Shown: in pieces, positions 27,976 to 42,463 of the stretch | Numbering within the stretch: position 1 is the first letter of the stretch | How the letters are laid out: each line of letters starts with the position of its first letter | Assembly (NCBI RefSeq): GCF_000247815.1 | Contig: NC_021677.1 | Location: forward strand, 652,630-716,629 | Length of the DNA: 64,000 nucleotides | Direction of reading: 5' to 3' | Source of the DNA: Ficedula albicollis | Lineage: Eukaryota > Chordata > Aves > Passeriformes > Muscicapidae | Position numbers and translations under genes: made by a program | The notes under the pieces: generated by a model | Databases searched by the model: none | Seen by the model: the letters and a program-made list of their open reading frames with translations, nothing else | What the model was told of the DNA's origin: nothing

Positions 27976-28051
27976 GTACTCACCATTGTTTCTTTGCTGT
28001 CCTGGAGACAGAAGTGGTTTAAAATCCAGTCTCTCCAACAGATGCTGGAAG
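27976..28051. other. candidate internal exon, strand ambiguous
   Basis: On the plus strand, a long T tract ending TTTAG precedes 27,976, and the segment ends GGAAG|GTAATG at 28,051 (76 nt). On the minus strand, ACCTTCCAG precedes 28,044, and the segment ends AACAATG|GTGAGT at 27,984 (61 nt, a very strong donor, with the ATG as the last codon). Both readings have acceptable acceptors. It lies between two CpG islands, so a short non-coding or start-codon exon is plausible. Chance is not excluded. Confidence 0.3.
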
Positions 28052-28313
28052 GTAATGTGTCTTGTTTGAAGTCATCATGTGAGAACTTCTGCTTTGCTCA
28101 GTGGATCGCCCACCACTTGGTGTGACTTATGAATCTAATAACCCTTTGCAATATCCGCAAGCTTAAACTCTCCACCACCTTGGTGCCTACAGAAGACAGA
28201 AAGCAACTGGCAGGGAGTTTTAAAAACCTATAGATTTACGCAAACGCCTTAGCTCAGAGTCACGTTTCCCTCTGAGTTCTTACGTGATCTTAATGAATGA
28301 GAGGGGTTACCAA
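28052..28313. other. short non-coding interval between candidate exon and promoter
   Basis: Nothing recognisable apart from ordinary AT-rich sequence that becomes CpG-containing near 28,240. Confidence 0.5.
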
Positions 28314-28329
28314 CCAATACAGTATAAAA
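28314..28329 (+). promoter_or_regulatory. CCAAT and TATAAAA motifs at CpG island 3
   Basis: CCAAT at 28,314-28,318 and TATAAAA at 28,323-28,329 lie just upstream of CpG island 3. The TATA box would place a start site near 28,355. A + strand donor (GGACCG|GTGAGT) lies at 28,509/28,510, so a first exon of about 155 nt is possible. The CCAAT is too close to the TATA for the classical arrangement. No transcript support is available. Confidence 0.35.
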
Positions 28330-28354
28330 CGTGATGGCAGCCGCCTCCCAGGAA

Positions 28355-28509
28355 ACCGGAGCGGGACAATAAGTTCCCGAGGAAAGTCCTGGCCGGCCGG
28401 GCGCGCTTTGCAGCGTGCCCTGACTCCCACCGCCCTCCTTGCACCGCCCGGCCCGCACCTGGGGCCGTGCAGGACGGGACCTCGGCTCCGGAGATTGGCG
28501 CTCGGGACC
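28355..28509 (+). other. candidate non-coding first exon
   Basis: Predicted from the TATAAAA about 30 bases upstream and the strong donor CCG|GTGAGTGAAC at the 3' end. The segment is GC-rich with many CpGs. No convincing start codon with coding character is present, so it would be 5' UTR. The downstream exon was not identified. Confidence 0.25.
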
Positions 28510-29001
28510 GGTGAGTGAACATTCGGGGGCTCGTTTGGCTCGTTTGTGTCAACGCCACGTTCACTGCGCTCTCACGGGGAGCGCTCCAGGGACTTGTTGC
28601 ATCCTAGGTCCTGCCACAAGAGGAGCGTGGCACAGCTGCCGAGGCGGGTTCCGTTCCGAACCCCCTGCCTTGCCCGAGCTGCCACTTCCCCGCGCACTCT
28701 TCCTCCCGCTCCTCCCTCCGCCCTCACCGGGAGGCGCATCCCGGGGGCTGCTCCAGCCCCTGCCCCTGACAAGGAGCCTATCCCCGGGACCTGCCTTTGC
28801 TTTCCCATTCTCCCCTTCTTTCCCCTTCCTTCCCTCCCCTCGGGGCCCCAGCAGCCCCCGACTCCGCCCGTGGTTTGTGTCGCTCAGCCCATTCGGGTCT
28901 GCTTGCGCTGCGGGAACACCCGCACACCTGGCCGCAGCTGCAGCCTCTTTCCCCGAGCCCCAGCACTGCTCCTGCCGAGGCTCGCCAAGTCCTCGTCCCC
29001 A

Positions 29002-29059
29002 TCCTGTGCTCGTGTTTCGGGTCCACCCCCCGTGCCCGTCCTGTGTTCGTGTTTCGGGT
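29002..29059. repeat. two-copy 37-bp repeat in CpG island 3
   Basis: TCCTGTGCTCGTGTTTCGGG (29,002) recurs as TCCTGTGTTCGTGTTTCGGG (29,039) with one mismatch and 37-bp spacing. Confidence 0.75.
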
Positions 29060-29100
29060 TTGCCCGCAGTGCCTGTGCCTCCCCGGCCCGGAGAGCCCCG

Positions 29101-29127
29101 CGGGAGCGGGAGCGGGAGCGGGAAGGG
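29101..29127 (+). repeat. (GCGGGA)n repeat with G-quadruplex potential
   Basis: CGGGAG is repeated in tandem, giving five GGG runs with loops of 2-3 bases (GGGAGCGGGAGC and so on, ending GGGAAGGG). It fits the standard G4 pattern on the + strand. Confidence 0.65.
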
Positions 29128-29240
29128 CAAGGGCTGTGGGAGGCGCTGGGGCGGCTTTCTCTGCCTTTGGAGGCGAATTGCAGTCAACTGAACCTGGACT
29201 CGCCAAAGTTTGTGGGTGCTGCCTCTCGTAAGGAATAAAA

Positions 29241-29756
29241 GAGACCAAGGCTGAGACGCTCCTTGTCCACTCCCGTTCTCTCCTGACTGACTGTGGGAAT
29301 TGCATTTACGGGTCATTTCTCTCCGAAGTGCCCTTTTCTCCCGCCCCCCGAGTCCCAGGTACCTCTGCCTGAGAGCCAAAGCAAGCAGCCTCTTCCATGA
29401 CAACCATCTATGTTGATCCATGCAATAACCAGCAGATGCTGCCCTAAGACTGGTACAGCTGGTACTTTCCTGCCTTGGCTGTCCTGGGGACAAGGTGCTA
29501 GAAGAAAAGTCAAGTGGCACCCAGCAGAGCTGCCCTGAGGAGAGCCACTGAATCCCTTCACCTGCATCACATGCCGCCTGTGTGCCATGAGCAGGCAGAG
29601 CCTGCCGCTGATGTAACACGGCACCCGACAGATCACCCTATCCCTGACAGGGTGTCACCCGAGACACGTCCCTAAGTACTCAGCTTCACTCGGGAAGCCG
29701 AAGTTTTCCTCCAACAGCTGGAAGCACTCATGGTTAGTGCTAATACTGCTCAGGAA
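29241..29756. other. non-coding stretch, no gene recognised
   Basis: Leaves CpG island 3. An AATAAA at 29,234-29,239 sits at its edge but has no convincing downstream cleavage context. Nothing else is recognisable. Confidence 0.45.
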
Positions 29757-29881
29757 TACCAGTTTTAAGTGGCATTAAAACTTAATAATAATTTTAAAAA
29801 GCCTAAGCGTTTCAAAATACCAGTTTTAAGTGGCATTAAAACTTAAAATAATAATAATTTTAAAAAGCCTAAGCGTTTCAA
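29757..29881. repeat. about 61-bp tandem duplication
   Basis: Copy 1 (29,757-29,817) and copy 2 (29,818-29,881) both read TACCAGTTTTAAGTGGCATT and end GCCTAAGCGTTTCAA. They differ only in the number of AAT units in an internal AT-rich tract. It may be a real microduplication or an unmerged overlap. Confidence 0.9.
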
Positions 29882-31607
29882 CAAGCGGACTTGCGATGAG
29901 TTCTGCTTGCTCCCATTCTTCTAAGCAATCTGCTCCTGCCTCTTCCTCAGTGTTTTGTAGAGGGGACTTTACAGAGGTGCAATATCATTTAAAACATATT
30001 TCTACATACTTATTGTATAGCTCAAGAAACATAGTCTTTCACTGAGAAAGTAATTCCTTCTGTAGCACTTGTAAGAAAGTACTTTGCAGCACTGTTCCTC
30101 CCCCACTTCTCATTTCATTAACTTCTAGGTATCTTCATTTCCTGGTGAAGGTCTCAACCGTTAGAGATGCCCGGGAGAAACCTTTGGTGGGTCACAGTAT
30201 TATATTGATGTAGTAATGTTGAATTTTACAACAAAAAAATCCTTCCACAAGGCTTCCCAGGAGATTCACAGCAGGAAGCAGCATGGTGTCATTTCAGCCC
30301 TGTCCAGGTGCATTTCCTACAGGAAACTGGTGGGGTTTGCCAGCAGTGATAAAGCAGGGTCAGTAATAAAGCAGCTGACAGAAACACAAGCAAAGATACT
30401 TCTTTAGAGAGCTGACTAGAAGAGCTCCTGGTCGGTATTTCTGCCTAAGAACAGGACTCCACCCACCTCACTGGGGATAGGTGACAATTGATAACACATC
30501 TCATTCTCAATAGACCAAAATAAGCACATGTTTGCCGAAGGGATTGCTTTGGATTGTTTTAATGTAATTAATGGACTAAGCAGGCACTGAAATCAAGGGA
30601 ATGGTACAGAAGGGTATGGAAATGCTAAAGGCCATTGGTACAGTAAGAGGGGGTGCTATGCAGAATGGGCAGAAGATGAGTAGGAGGAGGTAGTATAAAA
30701 CAACCAGAATTCTTTTCTTGTGGTGGCATTCACAGGTGAGAGAACAGCCCAAGTCATTCTGATGGACCAGAGCTGAAGTTGAGACACCAGTCAACGCACG
30801 AAAAATGGTAGAGTCACTCCTCTGCCAGGGGTTCCTGCAAGAAGGGCATTAGAAAGGGGATGGGCTAGAATTAAGCCTAAATGCCTGTTGAGTTTCTAGA
30901 CATTTCCTTTCCATATGTCCTGTTTCCACCTATTTTTTTCTGTCTCTAGAAGAGTTATCCCCAGGCCATGGGAGACCCAGCCACGGAAAAATCACTTGAT
31001 GTGAGTCGGTGTGGAGGGTTTTTTTTTCTTACTACCATAGAGGGGCACAAGTGACTCAAAGTTACTCACCTGACCAGTCATCCACTCCAGTAAAAGCTGG
31101 GACTAGTGAGTAGAGTTTAGCCCATTATTTAAGACTAATAATCAGGCGGTCCATTTACAGGGTGTTGAAATAGAATAGCTGTTAGCATTTGCCAGAATGA
31201 CACGGCCCAGCATTTGCTGTAGGCAGGTAGTTCATACATATAAGGCAATGCACGTCTCTCGTTCCAAGTCTGTTTATCTTGGAATCACATTGTTACCAGA
31301 TGAAGTATACAGCTGCAGGACTTGACTTCAGTGGGGACTACTCATATGTAAATAGTGACATAACTGTTTAGCAGATGAGGCCTAATTAAGCGGGAATCAG
31401 CCATACATTTTCCCTCTCTTAGACAAAACAATGTGAAGAATACTGCAGGAGCATTGCTAGAAAGTCACAGTGCCTTAAATCAACCTGTGAAACACCCCAA
31501 AATCCTAAGCAAGCTGCAAATGTTCTTTCCCTGCCTTAAAATACCTCGGAAAACTACGAGCTGTTACTGGTTGCCTCCCTCACATAGTTGAGAGACCACC
31601 AAAATAT
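29882..31607. other. AT-rich non-coding stretch, no gene recognised
   Basis: No exon, RNA gene or repeat family is recognised. Open frames are shorter than 75 codons. Confidence 0.5.
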
Positions 31608-31957
31608 GTGGCGAAGCACGTGCAGAAGGCGCCTTCCATTAATTATGTACAGCTGCTCCCGCAGAGAGAGAGAGACCACTGGAGCCCTGCCCCAGACACC
31701 AACATCAGCAATCCGAGCAGAGCCAGGTGACAGCAGCAGCTGTAAACTCCGCGGAGATGATGCTTCTGAACCGACCACTGGAGCCCTGCCCCAGTGGCGA
31801 AGCACGTGCAGAAGGCGCCTTCCATTAATTATGTACAGCTGCTCCCGCAGAGAGAGAGACCACTGGAGCCCTGCCCCAGACACCAACATCAGCAATGCGA
31901 GCAGAGCCAGGTGACAGCAGCAGCTGTAAACTCCGCGGAGATGATGCTTCTGAACCG
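31608..31957. repeat. tandem duplication, 166 and 164 bp
   Basis: Copy 1 (31,608-31,773) and copy 2 (31,794-31,957) both begin GTGGCGAAGCACGTGCAG and end GATGCTTCTGAACCG. Differences are one GA unit in a (GA)n tract and one C/G change. The 20 bases between them repeat an internal segment (ACCACTGGAGCCCTGCCCCA), so three copies of that part exist. The surrounding GC-rich segment (31.6-32.2 kb) has a 231-codon minus-strand open frame of no recognisable family, much of it arising from the duplication. Confidence 0.9.
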
Positions 31958-34900
31958 GGAGCTGTGCGACACCACCGCTGGCCGGAGCGGGGCTGGCAGC
32001 TGCTCCCCGTGCCAGCCAGCGTGTGCAGGGAAGGTCCCCCCGGGTTACGGCGTGCTGGTTTGGCTGGTAACCTCCTGCCTCCCCCACAGGAGGGTTTGGC
32101 ACCTGCCCTGCTGCTGCCTGGAGGGTAAACACCAGCCTCCCAGGAGGTGTTGAGGGTAGCCTCCCATCGGCTGCTGATTTTCCGCGCCTGCTTTCCTCCT
32201 CCCGCAAATTATCTTGCTCCGGTATTTCCATCTTGCCCCTGATCTTCACGCCGCAAGTGTTAGCAGTCTTTCACCCTGCCTCCTCCCTCCCTGGGAGTTC
32301 TCCTGTCTTTCTCCGAGCTGCGTGCATTCCATGCTGGTAACATGCAGATGAACATCGTAGTCACGATCCCACTCAGATACCAAACAAGCCTCCCACCAAT
32401 GCCTTGTCCTTCTCTGGAGTGCTGGAACATCTCAGCTTGCTTTCAGCCTCCTGAAAGCAGCAGGAAACCCCCTGGAGCAGGCCAGCAGCAGCACACGTGC
32501 TTGCGGCGGCTGTGCCTCAGCTTAGCAGGGACTCACCTCCAAGCTTGCAGGGAAGAGAGGGAGAGTGGTGGCCAGCACAGGGCTTAGGCTCCAGCCCATC
32601 TCAGCCCACAGGAGAAGTGCCACCATCAATGGGAGGTAGTTTGCACATTGATCTCTTTTAAGATCACAAATTGTGCCAAGCTCATATTCACGTTTGGTAA
32701 AACCAGGAGAGCCCAGCATGCTTGAGGAAACCCAGCCCTGCTACAAGTGAGGATAAATCAGGGTTTCCATCACCCATATTGTCTGAGGCAAACACCTTCA
32801 GACAGATCCTTGGCCAGCACTCCTAATCTGTAGAGGCAATAGCACAGGTTACAGAGGGATGACATGCATCAGGGCTAGCAGGGGGTCTGTCAGCACTGAG
32901 CCAGACACCAATTTGCTGATCCTGGGGAAATCCTCTGTTCTGCACTCTCAGCTCTCCATAGGCACCTCCACATCCCTCTCACAGTGGAGTGGAACTGTAG
33001 CAAGACTTCAAGAACTTCAAGGTCTGAGAGTTTTGCACTAATTATTTATTTGCCATCAACTTATAGTAAAAAAAGCAATTTCGCAAAAGATTTTTGCTTA
33101 AACTGTGTCTGTCATTCATGAGAAAGGCGTGTTCCAGGAAACCTTCCAGAATTAAGGATTTGTTTTTCTCTACCACACATGCAAATGTAGTTCAGTGCTT
33201 GTATGGCACTCATTTAGGTTAGCTGAAAAAGCCAGGAGATTAGATAAATGTAATGGAAACTATTGGCCCGTGAAAGTTCTCCTGCCTGACCTGAGCAAAA
33301 TGAGACACTGGGTATCTCTTACTAGGAGAAAACCAGAGATAGGGAGAGAAATCAGAACCTGGAGAAAAAGAAACATGACAGCTGTAATCTGTTACTATTG
33401 CAACCTGATTATAGGATTCATTGACAAGGTGGGGGACCCTTCCTTTTGGCATTAAAGTCTACACCTTGCTTCATGTAAGCACAAGAAAGTATCTCCAGGC
33501 ATGTCAGCCTTTAAAAGACATCCTTTCTTCACTCCTCTTTAAAGAGGAAACATCCAGCATGACCATGAACAAAATAGGCTACACCACCACCTCATCATAT
33601 TTTTAAATGCTGAGTTAGTAAAGAAAACCAGCACTTCCAGTGGGATTAGCCTCAATTGTACTTACAGGGGAAAAGTAAACACCTACCTTAATTCCTTTCT
33701 AAAGTTAATGTTTATAAGGAAACTACCTTCCAAACCATATTAATCTACTTCTCAGCAGTCAAACACCCTCTCAGCTTCCACGGGAGCTTGCAGTAATAGC
33801 TTGATGTTTGAACCTCATGGAGCATGATAGAAACATGTTATTGTTGAGAACAAAATGTCTCTTGGGAAAATTATACACTGGGTTAGAAGAGGGCAAGAGG
33901 AACCTATCATATAAGATTATTAAGAGATGCTGGCAAGCTCTGAGTGAGAGTGATCCTTGGCTTTGTCTCTGCATTCATATGGTGAACTCTCTCAAATATA
34001 AGTGTGTGCTCTGCAAGGTCCCTGTGTAACAGAGGAAGAGATGACAACAGAAGAAGAGAGGAGCAGGGAAATAGTGATATAGGGTAAAAATGCTGAAGGA
34101 AAGTAGAAATACAGAGCAACTCTTACAGGGCTGCCACTGAACTGGGGGCACTTAGTAAAATAACAACCTCCATCCAGGCTGTTGGAACAAGCTAGCTAAA
34201 AACTCCTCCATCCGTACCAGCTATGTATGAAATTGTCCTGTCTATTTTTATCCTGTCATTTTCAGACTAAAATGACAAATTCTCCCCTGAGATAGTATTC
34301 ACAACAACCAGGAAATAGTGCTAATGTTGACCTAAATAAATAAAGCTGCTCCTATGTAAGAATTCCTGCAAGGATCCTTTAAAACAGGATACTTAAAAAC
34401 ATTTGCTGCAAAATGCATATGAAACCCTGGGGGACAAACAGCCTGCTAGACACTATGGGCTCACTATCCCAGCTTGGCAAACAAGGTTGAGAGCTTTATA
34501 AATGCACTGCTGAAGAAAACAGGGGTGCTTAGGGTAAGACTTTTGATGCCAAAACACAAGGTATGCCTTCCAGTTAGGGCATAAAAAAAAAATTTAAAAG
34601 GAAAAAGTATTATTTTGTGGAGTTGTTTGCATGTTTTTGAGCTAAGGTGCACATGAAGCTTCAGCCATGTCTTATGACAATTAGCATGATGCTTTCTGTC
34701 TCATGTGCTGTGATTGCTGCATCTCAACTTTTTGATAGGGTCATTCATTACTGCTAAAGAGAGAAATTACCCACACAAACAGATCTCTTTAGATACACTG
34801 CTTATTGAGATGAACTAGATCTGTTGTCCTTATTCAATCTGAAGCTGTAGAGCTGAGATCTGTTTCCAGAACTGAGCTTTGCAAAGATAGGGGCAAGTCT

Positions 34901-36841
34901 AGATGAAAATTCTGGGGAGGATTGTTTAGGATTTTGTGGTAAACTCATCAAAAGCAGCAGTGTTAGAGGTTGTTGGTAAAAATATTATTGCTACTCCTAC
35001 TTCACATTTGCATTATGGGTTTGAAGACGTGTCTTTCCCATTTGCAGCCCATATTTGCTGCTGCTGCAGCATCCTTTCCTTTGCTCTGCCTGATAACCTG
35101 TCAGAAAGGTGGGCCATTAGCAAAACCACCACTGTGCAGCAATTAGCAAATCTTCTGTTCCAGCAGAGATGCAAAAACTGATTTTTTTTTTTTTTTCCCC
35201 AAGGACTGAAACTGGAATGGCAAACAGGGGCCACTATTTTCATTTAGTGCCCCTTGTAATGCTGTCCATGCTCTTCGTGGGCTCTGTGAGTCACAACCTT
35301 CCTTAAGTGCAGTGCACATATGGAGACTCTGGATGTCATTATGAATTAATCCGCTTCAGCCAAAAAGTTTTTGCATTTCACACCTCCACTGGAATTGAAC
35401 CAGATATAACCTATACATTCTCTCTTCCATTTTCTTTTCTGATGTGGTCTCCTAACTGCTTCTCATAGCAGCCAAAGTAACTTTTGTTTGTGACTTGGGG
35501 AAATTTATTGAATAAATATAGGAGTGTTCCTAACACTGAACAGCACGCAAATTGTTGCATGATTACTTTTAGTGTCTCTGATTGAACTAAAAATATTTTA
35601 ATAACCTGAAAGATTCTTCAGTGAACCATACTGGATCTGTGCAATTTATAGCATATTTAAATATTTTTACATTGGTACCCAAGACTGAATTCCAATATTT
35701 CTCTTTTGTATCTGTGTGCATTTAAATACACTTCTGGGAACACTTACCTTTTATGATGAAACCTGTATTTTCTGACATAAAGTGGTGATTTCAGCTTAAG
35801 TGCAACCATATGTATCTTAGGGCAAAGGCTTTTGGTTCTAAATAGCTGGTTCATGTTAAGCATCTTTCACAATGAAAATGTCACAAACTACCATATACCA
35901 GCTTTCTCAAAGAAACAAAGATAAAACACAGAAGAGTAGAAGTCCTTCTATAGTTAAGGATAAATATTTTGAGGCACAACTACCATCTGAGATTTTTTTT
36001 CAATTAAAGTGGTATTACTGCAGAGTTATGGGAGAAACACAAACCAAGCCTGCTTGATTTTGTGAGCCTGTCTCTCTGGTATGAATTAGATGACGTCCTA
36101 TTTTAGGTTATCAGTCCGATAACTGCTGGGTAATAACACCCCTGAACATAATTCTACAAAAACATGCATATAACTTATTCCTGAATCCCTACAGCACATA
36201 TCCCTCATCAGTAGCTGCATCACATTTGATTATTTTGTTTCGGGCACAGTCTGCAAATCTCTCAGAAACCTGAATAAGTCTTTAGAGCTTTGAGGGACAC
36301 TTTTGTGTCCATTTCACAAAAAGACAAACTGAGGCAGAGAGCATTGAAACTGCCAGTAAATGACTCTGATAGTGCAGCTTGGTCCCTAAGCAGTTTACCC
36401 ACAATAATAATGCCGGTCAAGATTTGGCAGTCCCAACACTTTTTTCTAAGAAATATGTAATGACTCTTCTCCTGTGCCTGCTGAGTATATTACTTTGACA
36501 CTGGGAAAAGATCCATGTAAAAATATTTCTATCATAATATCAAGGATATGCCATATCATTCACGTGGCCTAACGGCAAAACACTGGCAAGGAGTAATTAT
36601 TAATATGGGGGCAAAATTACTTTGGTTTTTTGAAGTGTACATAAATTAGAAGAAAAAGCAGAAAACTTGGGCAAACAGTGAGGGAGCAGCGATCAGATTT
36701 TCCATCTCTCATGCCTTCTCAGACTCACATTGTCTGTCCTAAATGTTAAGGGTCACCTGTGGGTCACAACATGTTTCTTGTTTGCTACATGGCCTGCACC
36801 CTGGGCTAGTGAATTTGGAAGTTTATGGAAGAGCTTTGAAA
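31958..36841. other. non-coding stretch, no gene recognised
   Basis: GC-richer to about 32.6 kb, then AT-rich. A T tract at about 35,182-35,195 is the only simple repeat of note. I see no exon or repeat family. Confidence 0.5.
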
Positions 36842-37152
36842 CCATAGAATAGAATCCTAGAGTTGTTTGGGTTGGGAAGCACCTTTGGGGTCACTGGGTC
36901 CAACTCTCAACCCAGCACTACCAAACCCACCACTAAATAACATCTCCAATGCCCCATTGACACATCTTTTAAACACCTCCAAGGCTGCTAGCAAAACCTC
37001 CTCACTGGGCAGCCTGTTCCAACCCATGGAAAAGACTTTCCTAAAATCCAATCTAAACCTGGGGCCGTTTCCTCTTGTCCTGTTGCTTCTCACCCAAAGA
37101 GGCCAATCTCCACCTTGCCACAACCTCCTTTCAGGTAGCTGTAGAGAGCCTT
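36842..37152 (-). mobile_element. CR1 LINE, 5'-truncated 3' end, minus strand
   Basis: Read in reverse complement, this matches the familiar avian CR1 3' region. It runs from GCTCTCTACAG with CTTTCAGGTAG in complement, through the GGTTGTGGCAAGG and CCTCTTTGGGTGAGAAGCAA segments, to GAGTTGGACCCAGTGACCCC and a 3' end with repeated ATTCTAT. CR1 elements are non-LTR retrotransposons that are nearly always 5'-truncated, as here. No intact reverse transcriptase frame remains. Its 5' edge abuts the 36-bp tandem repeat and the 2.6-kb poly-G. Confidence 0.9.
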
Positions 37153-39838
<2,686 letters not shown>

Positions 39839-42039
39839 TGCTGGGTGGCTGAAGCACACATGCCTGCTCAGGTACTGGCAGCACGCCTCACCTGGGGAGC
39901 CCTGCAGTGCTGGGGGCCCTCTGTGTACCAGCAGCCACCCCATGTTGTGCCACCAGCCTTCTCTCTTTAATCAGGCTTTTTATCCATCTGCTCCTGGGTC
40001 AGAGCACGGGCCTGGAGAGCAGGTAATGCACGCCAGCATCTTCTGATCTTTCGTGGGTGAATCATTATTTTGGGCAGCCTGCCTTCCATGAGGAGGAGAA
40101 GGCAACCCAGATACTGCCAGGGAAGGAAGATGGGCACATTCAGATAACTGCAATAAATATAATTCCAGAATATTTGTTAGGTTTACTCGTCTATCATTAT
40201 TAACAATCTGCACAGTTATGCGAGACCAAAATGAAACTTGGCCTAAGTTTGCTTGGATTATTTGCTTAAATATGCAGTTCCTATGAAGCTGCTGTCTCTC
40301 ATAATCTCCTATTTATCTTTTTTCTTGTGTTTCTCACAAGCCTTTTGACATTCCTTGCTCAGGAGTAATCCCCACTAAACCTGTGGCAAATTATGTGGCA
40401 ATACTTTGAAGGAAAAAAATCTGTGACTAAAATCTAGGAGATAAACCATAAGGTGGAAAACAAATGATTAATTGCAAGTAGGTAGATAAGAAGAGTGTAA
40501 TGCAACAGTAGTACCTCTCAATTACTTAATTAGGAGCATACAAATCACTGTATCTAAACATGACACCTTCCTCTACTACCAAGTCTCTCTAAAAATATGT
40601 ATTTTGGTTATTGGTCTAAAGAGTATTCTTAGAGAGTAGAGCAACACAAGCCAAAATAATAGCAAGATGAAATATATATTAAAATAATTATATAGTTAAA
40701 TTACAACATAAAGAGCCTGTAATTTGTAATTTGTAATTTGCAATAATGTAATTTGAAACGTGCAGCCTGCATTCTCAGCTGCTTAAATTGATGTAGCACC
40801 ACAGCTTTGTGGAGCTCATCCACCTTGCACAAACCATCTTGCAGCCTTGCATCTGTCTGATGTACCTTGGACCTCTTAAAGAAACAAGTCAAGAAGAAAA
40901 TCAAACAAAAACTGTTCAAATCAGTCCAGTGATGGCTTGACTATATTGATTACGAAATGAAAATTAAATTTTTTTCCCCCACCTAATTCTTTATTATGAT
41001 AAAAGACTTTTTATTTTGAAAACTGAGTGGTAGAGCTTATTCTCTGTCACTTGTATTTACTAATATAAATAGGCAAACTGCTGATAAATAACCCACAGGC
41101 TCTGAAACTCATCAGTATGGAGAGGCCAGTGTCACAGGCAGGTGAGGTAAAAAAAGCCAACATTAGACTTCAATCCATCCAAAGGCTTCAATCCAATCCC
41201 TGCACCTTGACTCCTCCCTGGAGGGTTCAGAGAATCCCCTGGCTCACTGACTCCAGCAGGAGGGGATGCAGGCAGGGCAGGACACCCCTCCAGCACTGTG
41301 CATCCCCATCAGGAGGCCAGGCAGAGGAGGGGGTGGGGTGACATCTGTCAGAGGGGCAGAAGGGCTCTGAGCAGTGAAAATGCTCAGGACCGTGGCTCTG
41401 TGAAGGAGTGTCACACCCCGGAGTGAGAGGCTGGGGCATCATATTGACCACACTGCTTCCCAGTCCATTTGCACACAGATGCGTAGATAACTAATGTAAA
41501 ATTCACCTGCACTTGTAGGTTTTTACACACAGACCAAGACTGACTATAAAACAGAATACAAATATGGCAATTTAGAGAATAAAAGTTAGACTTTGGAGAA
41601 TGACTGAGAGCAATGACACAAGGAGTGCTCCTCCTCAGCTCCTGATGCCCTGTAGGTTGAAATGAGCTATCTGAAGCCTTTTTCTTGGAGGAACACTGAA
41701 GGACCACTGCCAGCATGGGTGCTGCAGTGAAACCATGTTAGTTTAATGAGAATGGGTTAAAAACAGCCAGGAGGATTCCACGTCTCTGCCATTCTCTCCT
41801 ACATGTGACCCTTTAACATGCAAAGCTCTTGGTTTACAGGAATAAGTGAGATTATGACAGCAAGATCTGAAATGCTCAGTCTCATCAAAAGCAAACCACC
41901 ATCAAAAACTGATGTTGAGCAACTGATTTTAATCCATTATCTTTATTTCCCACACATAAATTATGGCTGGATTGGTAAAAAACATTCTGACTTAACCACC
42001 CTCCCATCCATGCACAGTACAAGGGCCAGGTGCCATGAA
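39839..42039. other. non-coding stretch, no gene recognised
   Basis: Mostly AT-rich. It contains (TAATTTG)3 at 40,720-40,740. No exon, RNA gene or repeat family is recognised. Confidence 0.5.
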
Positions 42040-42463
42040 GTGACAGTGCTTCTCCCAGTAAACTTAGAGCAGCTCAGGGTGTAAAAACCATTGCAGAAAG
42101 CATTGTAGCTATGCAATCTCAGACTCCTTTGCCTCCCCTCCTGCTCATGCGTGGTTTGTGGAGGTATTGGTGAGAGAGAAATGCAACGTGAGGCTGGAGA
42201 ACTCCAAACCCTGCCTACTACACAGCCCCCCACACCTCCCCGGACGAGTAAGAGGTGACAGTGCTTCTCCCAGTAAACTTAGAGCAGCTCAGGGTGTAAA
42301 AACCATTGCAGAAAGCATTGTAGCTATGCAATCTCAGACTCCTTTGCCTCCCCTCCTGCTCATGCGTGGTTTGTGGAGGTATTGGTGAGAGAGAAATGCA
42401 ACGTGAGGCTGGAGAACTCCAAACCCTGCCTACTACACAGCCCCCCACACCTCCCCGGACGAG
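42040..42463. repeat. perfect 209-bp tandem duplication
   Basis: Copy 1 (42,040-42,248) and copy 2 (42,255-42,463) appear identical over 209 bases, from GTGACAGTGCTTCTCCC to CTCCCCGGACGAG. They are separated by TAAGAG. The downstream flank diverges (TAAGAGG versus CCAGCCG). Lack of any difference favours an unmerged overlap of contig ends, or a very recent duplication. Confidence 0.93.

Larger units (their letters stand above)
28400..29240. promoter_or_regulatory. CpG island 3
   Basis: Dense CpG and high GC from CCGGCCGGGCGCGC at about 28.39 kb to about 29.24 kb, with no poly-G filler. Long open frames on both strands (250 and 230 codons +, 352 codons -) are explained by the scarcity of stop codons in GC-rich DNA; they have no recognisable domain and overlap each other. 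Most likely a promoter-associated island. Confidence 0.6.

Noticed and set aside
28439..29619. Overlapping 250- and 230-codon (+) and 352-codon (-) frames in CpG island 3
   Set aside because: GC-rich DNA is poor in stop codons; the frames overlap on both strands, are rich in Pro/Arg/Gly/Ala and match no family I recognise.
31554..32249. 231-codon minus-strand frame containing an internal repeat
   Set aside because: The repeat in the protein reflects the DNA tandem duplication; no domain and no splice context.
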